Shown here: one piece after another, positions 8,320-16,162 of the stretch
How the letters are laid out: each line of letters opens with the position of its first letter
Numbering within the stretch: position 1 is the stretch's first letter
Assembly (NCBI RefSeq): GCF_017875735.1
Contig: NZ_JAGGMZ010000001.1
Coordinates: forward strand, 372,001 to 436,000
Source: Arthrobacter sp. CAN_C5
GTDB taxonomy: Bacteria > Actinomycetota > Actinomycetes > Actinomycetales > Micrococcaceae
DNA length: 64,000 bases
Reading direction: 5' to 3'
The notes under the pieces: model-generated
Database searches by the model: none
What the model was told of the DNA's origin: nothing
The model's input: the letters and a program-made list of their open reading frames with translations, nothing else
Made by a program: the position numbers and the translations under genes

Positions 8320-9162
8320 TCAGGCCGCCGGCACCAGACCGCTTCGGACACACGTTGCCACGCGCGCCCGACACGGTCGGAGGCACGGGCCCGTGTCCGG
8401 TCGTGACCCGCTGAGCAGACGAACGACGGCGTCGTCGTACCGGGATAGAGCGATCCCAGCAATCACGGGGCTCGGGAGCAAGGGAGCGCTGACGACGTCG
8501 GCCCCGGCCTTCGCCAGCTGGTCATGGAAATACCCGGGCGCGAGGAGGTAGGACGCCAGCGCAACCGGCGAAGACGGGTCGCCGTCCCGAAAGGCTGCGA
8601 CGGCGTCCGGGACGGACGGAGAGGCCTTCGAACCAAACCCCGGGCGTACCGGGCCGGTTCTGAGCGTTGCCAGACTTGATCGAACCTCGGCGACGTCCTC
8701 GGCAGCACAGGCGTCGGAGGAGCCTGCAGCCGATAGGACGACGGCGTCACCGTCGGTCACCCCTGCCTCGATCAGTCGCTGCTGCAGGACCTGCGCCAGG
8801 CGCGGATCCGGTCCAAGGGGAAGCGCTGACACCGTCACTGGCCGGCTCGCCGCCGCCCGTGCAATGTCTACTTTGACGTGGTAGCCGACCGACAACAGCA
8901 ACGGCACAATCACTGCGGGACGGTTCGGCGGAAGCGTGGCGACCACGTCCACCAGGTCGGGATTCTGCACGTCGACGTAGGCCTCAAGCACGTCAAGCTC
9001 CGGACGCAGCGCAGCAATACCGGCGCGGACCGCGTTGATCTCCCGGCGCCCCTGGGCGTTGTCCGTGCCGTGCGCGCAGGCGATCAGGACCGGTACGCCG
9101 TCGTCCTTCAGATGCGAGGTCATGTCAGCCATTGAAGCATTGATCGGAGCATCGCTGCCCAC
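8320..9162 (-). CDS. Sirohydrochlorin chelatase (CbiX/SirB-like)
   Basis: The protein has up to 280 residues and belongs to the CbiX/SirB chelatase family, which inserts iron into sirohydrochlorin to make siroheme. It has the active-site His in ACAHGT (H31) and the second in SVGYHVK (H95), and a two-domain length. The GTG at 9162 directly follows the nirD stop; ATGs at 9132 or 9123 are alternatives. The last 25 or so residues are Arg/Cys-rich and may be a poorly conserved tail. Co-transcription with nirD fits a role in making the siroheme of NirB. Confidence 0.85.
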   Translation of the reverse strand: MGSDAPINASMADMTSHLKDDGVPVLIACAHGTDNAQGRREINAVRAGIAALRPELDVLEAYVDVQNPDLVDVVATLPPNRPAVIVPLLLSVGYHVKVDIARAAASRPVTVSALPLGPDPRLAQVLQQRLIEAGVTDGDAVVLSAAGSSDACAAEDVAEVRSSLATLRTGPVRPGFGSKASPSVPDAVAAFRDGDPSSPVALASYLLAPGYFHDQLAKAGADVVSAPLLPSPVIAGIALSRYDDAVVRLLSGSRPDTGPCLRPCRARVATCVRSGLVPAA

Positions 9163-9549
9163 TCAGGCAGGGAACCCGACCTCGATGAGGAGTTCCACAA
9201 CTCCGTTGACGCACCGCACCGGATACGCGCTGAGACCTTGGCCTCCAGACACCGAAGCTCCAGTGGCAAGGTCGTACACCTCTTTATGAAGGGGCGAGGC
9301 GACCGTCGGTGAGGCACCACGCGACCCGACGATACCGCGGGCCATCACGGCTGCACCCGTTCTTGGGTCGATATTCCCGACGGCGTGGAGCCGGTCACCG
9401 GGCAACCGGAACAGGGCAACCTGAACCGTCCCCACCAGGGCAGCCTCCCCCCAGCATTCCTCGAGGTCGTCGAGCCGGCAGATCTGTTCCCAGGCAAGCT
9501 CGGCGGTTGTCTCCGGGATGCCGGGACGCTGCAGGATGAGCTCTGTCAT
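9163..9549 (-). CDS. nirD: Nitrite reductase [NAD(P)H] small subunit
   Basis: NirD is the 128-residue Rieske-fold partner of NirB. The pattern VALFRLPGDRLHAVGNIDPRTGAAV and GSRGASPTVASPLHKEVYDL is diagnostic. The Rieske Cys/His ligands are absent, as is normal for NirD. The ATG at 9549 has a good GAGGAGAA ribosome site; the longer upstream frame is not used. The gene is divergent from nirB, whereas many genomes place nirD directly after nirB. Both probably share regulation from the 227-bp gap. Confidence 0.93.
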   Translation of the reverse strand: MTELILQRPGIPETTAELAWEQICRLDDLEECWGEAALVGTVQVALFRLPGDRLHAVGNIDPRTGAAVMARGIVGSRGASPTVASPLHKEVYDLATGASVSGGQGLSAYPVRCVNGVVELLIEVGFPA

Positions 9550-9679
9550 GGTGTTCTCCTCGATAACGGATATTGCACTGGGGACAACGCTAGGCCGCGG
9601 ACATGTCGCCCGAGTCCCGGGGGCGTTGCGCCCGCGTAACAACCACCTCACAGGGCATCCGCCGCACCGTGAGTCGATT

Positions 9680-9695
9680 GTTAACGTTGCGATAC
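9680..9695. promoter_or_regulatory. Possible GlnR-type site in the nirD/nirB divergent promoter
   Basis: The minus strand reads GTATC-N6-TTAAC; the plus strand reads GTTAA-N6-GATAC. This is close to the actinobacterial GlnR arrangement gTnAC-N6-GaAAC, with one mismatch per half on the plus strand. It lies 81 bp upstream of nirB and 130 bp upstream of nirD. A related GTCAC-N6-TTTAC lies ahead of narK. The match is by eye only. Confidence 0.4.
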
Positions 9696-9776
9696 ATTCA
9701 CGACACATAAGCGACACTCCCCCCTCATAATGTGGAGCGAAAGACGGGACCGCCCGGTCCTGACGGAAGGCACCAC

Positions 9777-12443
9777 ATGAGCGAGACCCGATCATCCCGG
9801 CCCGCTGAGGATGCCACCCCACCGCAGGAGCGGCGCATCGTCGTCATCGGCGGTGGACCAGCGGCGCACCGCTTCGTTGAGGCGCTCTGGCGGCGAGGCA
9901 CGGACGGGCTACTTATCACCGTCCTCACGGAGGAGGCTCATGCTCCGTATGACCGGGTGGCGCTAAGCCGGCGACTGATCGACGACGTCGACCTGAGCCT
10001 CGGCGAGTCCATCATGTGGCGCGAGCCCGCCATCGCCCTCGTCACCGGCGAGCGCGCCGTTCAGCTGGATCTGGACGCCCAGTGCGTCACCGGTGCCTCC
10101 GGCACGCGGTACCCCTACGACGACGTCGTCTTCGCCACCGGATCGGAAGCAGTCCGGCTGCCCCTGCCGGGCGGGGAGCATGCGGTGGTGTACCGCACGG
10201 TCGACGACATGCACTGGCTCCGCTCGGAGACAGCCCGGCTCGCCATCGATCTCGGAAGGGCGCCGCGCGCTGTCGTCATCGGCGGTGGGCTCCTTGGCCT
10301 TGAAGCGGCGGGAGGCCTCCAGCAACTCGGCGCTGAGTCGACCGTCGTCAACAGGGCGGGGTGGTTGATGAACGCGCAGCTTGACCAGGGTGGTGGGCAG
10401 GCGTTGGGGCGCCTCATCGCCGAAAAGGGGCTGGGGATCAACTGTGGTGGCGCGCCAACCGGCATCACCGCCGACGACGACGGCCGTGTCACCGGTGTGA
10501 CCCTGAGCGACGGCATCGTCCTCCCCGCCGATCTCGTGGTCTTCTCGGTCGGCATCCGGCCCCGTGATGAACTCGCTCGGGAGGCCGGCCTCGACCTGGC
10601 ACCCCGCGGCGGAATCGTCATCAGCGATGCCTGCAAAACGGCTCGGCCGGGAGTCTGGGCGATCGGCGAGGTGGCGAGCTACGAGGGGGTCAGCATGGGG
10701 CTGGTCGCTCCGGCGAACGCGATGGCCGAGGTCTGCGCCGACGGCATCCTGGGTGGGCTGTCCACCTTCCCCGGGTTCGACACCGCCACCAAGCTGAAAC
10801 TCTCCGGCGTTGAGGTCGCGAGCTTCGGGGACGCGCTCGCGGAGACGGAGGGAAGCCTCGAAATTGTATACGCCGACCCCGCCCGTGGGCTCTACCAGAA
10901 GCTCGTGGTCACAGACGATGCGCGGATCCTGCTCGGCGGCATCTTCGTCGGGGACGCAGCGCCCTATTCGGCGCTTCGGCCGCTGCTCGGCCGTGAACTC
11001 CCGACCGAGCCGGGCGCTTATCTTTCGTCGGCGGGCAACGGCGACGCCCCACCGTCGGAACTGCCCGACGACGTCGTCCTCTGCTCCTGCAACAACGTCA
11101 CCGCCGGGGCCTGCCGCTCAGCGGTGCACGGTCTGGACGCCAACGGAGAGGCGACTGACCCGGCGTTGGACATGCCCTCACTCAAAGCGTGTTCCCGCGC
11201 AGGAACCCAGTGCGGCTCCTGCGTGCCAATGCTCAAAAAGCTGCTCGACGCCGAGCTCACCAAGGCCGGCCGCACCGTTTCGAAGGGCATCTGCGAACAC
11301 TTCGCGATGTCGCGGCCGGACCTGTTCGAAGCCATCCAGGCTCTCGACCTGGCGTCCTTCCAGGACATCATTCTGCGCTTCGGGGCGACTGACGAGGCGA
11401 AAACCGGGCACGGTTGCGACATCTGCAAACCGGCCATCGGTTCCATCCTCGCCACCCAACGTGGGGAGTACGTGCTCGACGGCGGCCGCGGCACCCTGCA
11501 GGACACCAACGACCGTGCGCTCGCCAACATGCAGCGCAACGGCACCTACTCGGTGGTGCCGCGGATCCCCGGCGGAGAAATCACGCCGCAGAAGCTCGCC
11601 GTCATCGCACAGGTGGCCGAGCAGTTCGGCCTGTACGTCAAGCTCACCGGCGCCCTGCGGATCGACCTGTTCGGGGCCCGGCTGGAGCAGCTGCCGGAGA
11701 TCTGGAAGATTCTCGTAGAGGCGGGGTTCGAGTCCGGGCAGGCGTACGGCAAGGGCCTGCGGAACGTGAAATCCTGCGTCGGGTCCACCTGGTGCAGGTT
11801 CGGGGTGCAGGACTCGGTGGCCATGGCGATCAACCTGGAGCTCCGGTACCGCGGGCTGCGCGCGCCGCACAAGTTCAAGATGGGGGTCTCCGGGTGCGCC
11901 CGTGAGTGCGCCGAAGCGCGCGGCAAGGACGTGGGCATCATCGCGACCGACCAGGGGTGGAACCTTTACGTCGGCGGCAACGGCGGCTTCCAACCGGCCC
12001 ACGCCCAACTCCTCGCCCAGGACCTTAACGACGCGACGTTGATCCAGTACATCGACCGCTACCTCATGTACTACATCCGCACCGCCGACCGCATGCAGCG
12101 GACGGCCCGCTGGATGGACGACCTCGACGGTGGCCTGGAGCACGTCCGTGACGTCGTCATCAACGACTCCCTCGGTATCGCAGCCGACCTCGAAGCCGCG
12201 ATGGCCCGTCATGTGGAGCATTACGAAGATGAGTGGGCGGCGACCCTCAACAATCCCGACCGGCTCCGGCGATTCAGGTCCTTCGTCAACGCGCCAGACG
12301 CAGCAGACCAGTCGATCGTCCTTGTCGAGGAGCGCGGCCAGCGCCGCCCGGCCACCCCGGCAGAGATTGAGGCCGGCGCAGGACGCGTCAACCTCGGTGC
12401 GGCGATCCCCGTCCGCGCCGCAGCGGAAACCATGGAGGGCTGA
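9777..12443 (+). CDS. nirB: Nitrite reductase [NAD(P)H] large subunit
   Basis: NirB is an 888-residue assimilatory nitrite reductase that reduces nitrite to ammonium. In order it has an N-terminal FAD/NAD(P) pyridine nucleotide-disulphide fold (GGGPAAHRF near residue 25, then a second GGGLLGLEAAGGL), a BFD-type [2Fe-2S] module (C436, C438, C479, C482), a ferredoxin-like half-domain, and the siroheme/[4Fe-4S] domain with C667, C673, C707 and C711. All expected cluster cysteines are present. The ATG at 9777 (MSETRSS) is chosen over an earlier frame start because the family starts here. It is followed 3 bases later by the methyltransferase. Confidence 0.97.
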   Translation: MSETRSSRPAEDATPPQERRIVVIGGGPAAHRFVEALWRRGTDGLLITVLTEEAHAPYDRVALSRRLIDDVDLSLGESIMWREPAIALVTGERAVQLDLDAQCVTGASGTRYPYDDVVFATGSEAVRLPLPGGEHAVVYRTVDDMHWLRSETARLAIDLGRAPRAVVIGGGLLGLEAAGGLQQLGAESTVVNRAGWLMNAQLDQGGGQALGRLIAEKGLGINCGGAPTGITADDDGRVTGVTLSDGIVLPADLVVFSVGIRPRDELAREAGLDLAPRGGIVISDACKTARPGVWAIGEVASYEGVSMGLVAPANAMAEVCADGILGGLSTFPGFDTATKLKLSGVEVASFGDALAETEGSLEIVYADPARGLYQKLVVTDDARILLGGIFVGDAAPYSALRPLLGRELPTEPGAYLSSAGNGDAPPSELPDDVVLCSCNNVTAGACRSAVHGLDANGEATDPALDMPSLKACSRAGTQCGSCVPMLKKLLDAELTKAGRTVSKGICEHFAMSRPDLFEAIQALDLASFQDIILRFGATDEAKTGHGCDICKPAIGSILATQRGEYVLDGGRGTLQDTNDRALANMQRNGTYSVVPRIPGGEITPQKLAVIAQVAEQFGLYVKLTGALRIDLFGARLEQLPEIWKILVEAGFESGQAYGKGLRNVKSCVGSTWCRFGVQDSVAMAINLELRYRGLRAPHKFKMGVSGCARECAEARGKDVGIIATDQGWNLYVGGNGGFQPAHAQLLAQDLNDATLIQYIDRYLMYYIRTADRMQRTARWMDDLDGGLEHVRDVVINDSLGIAADLEAAMARHVEHYEDEWAATLNNPDRLRRFRSFVNAPDAADQSIVLVEERGQRRPATPAEIEAGAGRVNLGAAIPVRAAAETMEG

Positions 12444-12446
12444 GCC

Positions 12447-13502
12447 GTGCATCTCGAGATCGATCTGTCTGGGCGCCGCGTAGTGGTCATCGGAAATGAG
12501 TGGACCACCCGCCGGGCCCTCGCGCGGTACCGTTCCGCGGGCGCCGTCGTCGAGCGATATCCCCATCCTGAGGACTGCACGTCACCTGTGCTCGAGGGTG
12601 CTGCCCTCGTCGTCGTCGTGGAAGGGGCACCCATAGCGGCGGTGCCCACCGCCGGGGCGAACGCCCCCGGTGATGCACTCCGGGGACGGTGCCGCAGCGC
12701 TGGCGCCCTCCTCACCCGGGAAGCAGCGCCGTTGGACAGGGGTCATGTGACCCTGATTGGTGGTGGCCCCGGCGCACTAGGGCTCTTGACTCTCGACGCC
12801 GCGGCAGCCCTCAGGGAGGCCGACGTGGTGCTGTACGACCGGCTGGCTCCCGCCGAGGCCCTCGCCGAATTCGCTCCAGCCGCGGAGCTGCTTGACGTCG
12901 GGAAGTTGCCAGGTCATCACCGGGTGCCGCAGACCGGGATCAATGACCTCCTGGTCAGCCACGCACGAGCGGGACGGCACGTGGTCCGGCTCAAGGGTGG
13001 CGACCCTTTCGTGTTTGGGCGCGGCAGCGAAGAGTTGGCGGCATGCCTCCAGGCGCAGGTCCCCTGCCGGGTTATCCCCGGCGTCAGCTCGGCGATTTCG
13101 GTGCCCGCCGCAGCAGGCATCCCGGTCACGCATCGCGGGGTCAGCCACCTGTTCACGGTGGTGTCCGGACACGCCCCCTTGACTGACGAGGAACATGAGC
13201 ATCTCGCGGGGTTGGGCGGCACCATTGTGGTCCTCATGGGGGTCTCGACGCTTCCGCAACTGGTGGCCGGACTCGGCCGGGCCGGGATGCGGCATGACAT
13301 GCCGGTCGCCGTCGTCGAGCGCGGTTATAGCCCATCCCAGCGGACGACGGCGGGTACCCTGTCGACAATCGTCACGGCCGCTGGCGTCAGCCGATGCCAG
13401 TCCCCAGCCGTCCTCGTGATCGGTGAGGTGGTGCGTGTCGGACTCGAGCTGCAGGGCGGCGCCGCGCACCTTGCGCACCTGACCGAATCCCTGGCATCGT
13501 GA
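12447..13502 (+). CDS. cobA: Uroporphyrinogen-III C-methyltransferase with degenerate N-terminal siroheme-synthase-like domain
   Basis: The C-terminal part, from about residue 100, is a complete SUMT: GGGPGALGLLTLDAA, VGKLPGHHRVPQ, VRLKGGDPFVFGRGSEE and VIPGVSSA. It methylates uroporphyrinogen III to precorrin-2 for siroheme. The first 95 or so residues resemble the Rossmann half of CysG (SGRRVVVIG), but the usual GGG-x-VA dinucleotide motif is weak. Precorrin-2 dehydrogenase activity is therefore doubtful. The GTG start lies 3 bases after nirB, and its stop overlaps the next gene (GTGA). Confidence 0.92.
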   Translation: MHLEIDLSGRRVVVIGNEWTTRRALARYRSAGAVVERYPHPEDCTSPVLEGAALVVVVEGAPIAAVPTAGANAPGDALRGRCRSAGALLTREAAPLDRGHVTLIGGGPGALGLLTLDAAAALREADVVLYDRLAPAEALAEFAPAAELLDVGKLPGHHRVPQTGINDLLVSHARAGRHVVRLKGGDPFVFGRGSEELAACLQAQVPCRVIPGVSSAISVPAAAGIPVTHRGVSHLFTVVSGHAPLTDEEHEHLAGLGGTIVVLMGVSTLPQLVAGLGRAGMRHDMPVAVVERGYSPSQRTTAGTLSTIVTAAGVSRCQSPAVLVIGEVVRVGLELQGGAAHLAHLTESLAS

Positions 13503-14620
13503 CCGGGGCGATCCGCAGGGACGGAGCTGGCAAACAGTTGGCGGGTTTCCGTATCGGTGTGACCTCCGACCGCCGCTCAGGCGACCTTATCGATGCCCTC
13601 GAACGGCGCGGCGCTGCGGTGTTCCATGCGCCGGCGTTGAAGATCGCCCCGATCGCTGAGGATGTGGCGTTGCTGACGGACACCGCCGCCATGGTTGCCG
13701 CGCGCCCCGATCTGTTCATCATCACCACCGCCTACGGGATGCGCCGCTGGTTCGAGGCCGCGGACGCCGCCGGGCTGGGCGACGATCTTCTTGAGGTGCT
13801 GGGGGAAGGCCGTATTTATGTTCGCGGGCCCAAAGCCAGGGGAGCGGTGCGGGCGGCTGGACTGGACGACGAAGGCATCAGCTCCGACGAGACGACGGCG
13901 ACCCTCGTCGACCAGTTGCTGGAGCAGGACCTGTCGGGGCTGACCATAGGCGTTCAACTGCACGCCTATGCCGACGCTCATCAACTGGATCGGCTGCAGG
14001 CCGCAGGCGCTACCCTGCTGACGGTCACCCCCTATCGCTGGGTCAAACCCGAGGGCTCTGAACGATTGCCCCGCCTGATCGAGGCCATCTGCGCCGGCCA
14101 GCTGGACTGCGTGACCTTCACCAGCGCGCCGGCCGTTGACGCGTTGTTCAGCACTGCGGCGGAGCAGGGTCTCCAGACGGAACTGGTGCAGCGGTTTCGC
14201 ACCACTGTCCTGACCGCCGCCGTCGGGCCGGTCACCGCTCAACCACTGATCGAGGCGGGAATCGAGCCGCTCGTGCCGGAACGCTTCCGGATGGGCGCAC
14301 TGATCCGCCTGGTCTGCGACCACCTTTCGGAAAACCATGTCGAACAGCTGACCACCTCGTCCGGCTGCGTCGAGGTACGGGGCCGGGCCGTCCGGGTGGA
14401 TGAGGTAGAGGTGGACCTCGCCCCGGCGCAGCTCGTCCTCTTCAAAGCCCTCGTGACCGCGCGGGGCGCCGTCCTTGGCCGCGACGCCCTGATTGAACTC
14501 CTCGCCCGCACCGGTGCCAGCCACGCACTGGACATGAACGTGAACCGGTTGCGGAAATCCCTGCCTGATCCTGCCCTGATCGAAACAGTGGTCAAACGCG
14601 GGTACCGGCTACACATCTAG
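13499..14620 (+). CDS. nnaR: HemD-like domain fused to winged-helix DNA-binding domain (NnaR-like nitrate/nitrite regulator)
   Basis: The 373-residue protein has an N-terminal uroporphyrinogen-III synthase fold (about residues 15-270; GFRIGVTSDRR, then TFTSAPAVDALF). The C-terminal winged helix is of the OmpR type (about 285-373; VLFKALVTARGAVLGRDALI through VKRGYRLHI). Mycobacteria and streptomycetes have such a fusion, NnaR, that works with GlnR to switch on nitrate/nitrite genes; the position inside nirB-cobA supports the same role. The GTG start overlaps the cobA stop. It may sense a tetrapyrrole, or may retain synthase activity; the sequence does not decide. The symbol is by analogy. Confidence 0.85.
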   Translation: MTGAIRRDGAGKQLAGFRIGVTSDRRSGDLIDALERRGAAVFHAPALKIAPIAEDVALLTDTAAMVAARPDLFIITTAYGMRRWFEAADAAGLGDDLLEVLGEGRIYVRGPKARGAVRAAGLDDEGISSDETTATLVDQLLEQDLSGLTIGVQLHAYADAHQLDRLQAAGATLLTVTPYRWVKPEGSERLPRLIEAICAGQLDCVTFTSAPAVDALFSTAAEQGLQTELVQRFRTTVLTAAVGPVTAQPLIEAGIEPLVPERFRMGALIRLVCDHLSENHVEQLTTSSGCVEVRGRAVRVDEVEVDLAPAQLVLFKALVTARGAVLGRDALIELLARTGASHALDMNVNRLRKSLPDPALIETVVKRGYRLHI

Positions 14621-14632
14621 ACCGCCGCTGCT

Positions 14633-16162
14633 CTACACCGCCACCGCGAAGTGTTGCTCGATTACGGTCCTGATGTCCTCGTGGCATCCCCCGCATCCCG
14701 TTCCCGCCCTGGTGCTGGCCGAGACATCGGAGACAGATGCACAGCCGTTCACCACTGAATCTGCCACCGATCCCCGGGTGACCCCCGCGCAACGGCAGAG
14801 TGTCGCGTCCGGTCCGGGAGGTATCGCCGCCACGACTCCCTCGGCGCTGTCGAGCCGCAGCAGACTGGAGCGGTCAGCTGGGAGCTCACTGCCGCGTTCA
14901 AAAAGCAGCACCAGTTCGGCGCCGGTCCGTGGCATCCCCACGCAGACCAAGCCTGTCAGGACACCATCGCGGGTAACCATCTTCACGTAGCGTCCGTGCC
15001 CCGGGTCCGCCCAGACCGCCACGGCCAGCCCCGCCTGAACCGTCCAGGGATCCGCGTCCGTTTCGCCGGCCGTCACGGCGTCCACGCCGCGGGCTTTCAG
15101 CACCAGGACGGCGTCGCGTCGCTCCGGAAGCCTAACGGCTGGGGCTGGCACACCGGCGAATTCGGCCGCCCATGCCAGGCCGAGGTAGTCCGCCTGTTGC
15201 CAGCCTGGACCGATCAGTCCCTGGGGGGCGGTGTCATTCATGCAGGCCTGGCAGGAACTGTCCCGGCAACGCACCTCGGCGCAGTCCCCGATCGCCCAGA
15301 TGCCCCCCGCATCGACCGCGCGCAGCGTGTGATCCACCAGCACACCGTCGGCGACGTCGAGGCCGCATCCCTCGGCGAGTTCCGTCCGCGGCCGCACACC
15401 ACACGCGAGGACAAGCCTCCCGCCGTCGACCCTCGTCCCGTCCTCGAGGTCCAATCCCGCGAACCGGCCGTCCGCCAGGTGCACCCCGGTCGAGGTGCCG
15501 GCGACGACGGCGATGCCTGCGTTTCGTAGCGCTGCCGCAAGAACCAGGGCCCCTTCACCCAGAAGCCGTTCCATCGGTGAGCGGCCATGGTGCACGAGGG
15601 TGACCCGGCCGCCCTCCTCGGCTGCGGCGAGGGCCGCCTCGATGCCGAGAATGCCGCCGCCCAGCACCACGATGCGTTCCCGCGAGGCGAGGGCGGTGGC
15701 CACGGCGCGGGCATCATCGAGGTCGCGTAGGAAACTGACTCCCGCGGGTAAGGTCTGCGATCCGTTGTCGCGTTCGTCCATGCCCTCGAGGCACGGCAGG
15801 ATGGGGCGTGAGCCGGTCGCGAAAACCAGCCGGTGATAGTCGATCGCCTCTCCGTCCTCGAGCAACACCCGCCGGGAGGGGCGGTCCACCCGGGCTACCC
15901 GGGCGCCGAGACGAACATCGATGCCCAGGGCCATCAACGCAGCCGGGTCGGCCAACCCGATGGCGGCCTCACGGCTACGGCGGACGGCCACGTCGGCGAC
16001 GAGCACCCGGTTGTAGGCGGCCTCCTTCTCCTGACCGATGACCGTTACGGCGACCTTTCCGGCGGCGACGAGTGGCTCAAGATGTTCAACGAGCCGGGCC
16101 GCGACCGGGCCGAAACCCACGATGACGATCCGCTCCGGGGCACCAGTATCAGGGTTACTCAT
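14633..16162 (-). CDS. FAD-dependent oxidoreductase with BFD-type [2Fe-2S] domain (nitrate reductase electron-transfer protein)
   Basis: The 509-residue protein has an FAD motif at the N-terminus (IVIVGFGPVAARLVEHL) and an NAD(P)H-binding GGGILGIEAALAAAEEGG in the middle. It ends in a Cys-rich BFD module (LCRCAGVTRG, then GTGCGGCHEDI). It resembles the N-terminal half of NirB and the NasB-type electron donors of assimilatory nitrate reductases. It directly follows the nitrate reductase gene, with its ATG overlapping that stop (ATGA), so it most likely carries electrons from NAD(P)H to that enzyme. Confidence 0.88.
   Translation of the reverse strand: MSNPDTGAPERIVIVGFGPVAARLVEHLEPLVAAGKVAVTVIGQEKEAAYNRVLVADVAVRRSREAAIGLADPAALMALGIDVRLGARVARVDRPSRRVLLEDGEAIDYHRLVFATGSRPILPCLEGMDERDNGSQTLPAGVSFLRDLDDARAVATALASRERIVVLGGGILGIEAALAAAEEGGRVTLVHHGRSPMERLLGEGALVLAAALRNAGIAVVAGTSTGVHLADGRFAGLDLEDGTRVDGGRLVLACGVRPRTELAEGCGLDVADGVLVDHTLRAVDAGGIWAIGDCAEVRCRDSSCQACMNDTAPQGLIGPGWQQADYLGLAWAAEFAGVPAPAVRLPERRDAVLVLKARGVDAVTAGETDADPWTVQAGLAVAVWADPGHGRYVKMVTRDGVLTGLVCVGMPRTGAELVLLFERGSELPADRSSLLRLDSAEGVVAAIPPGPDATLCRCAGVTRGSVADSVVNGCASVSDVSASTRAGTGCGGCHEDIRTVIEQHFAVAV

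Noticed and set aside
11178..12566. 462-residue open frame opposite nirB.
   Set aside because: Antisense of the conserved siroheme domain; no ribosome site or domain.
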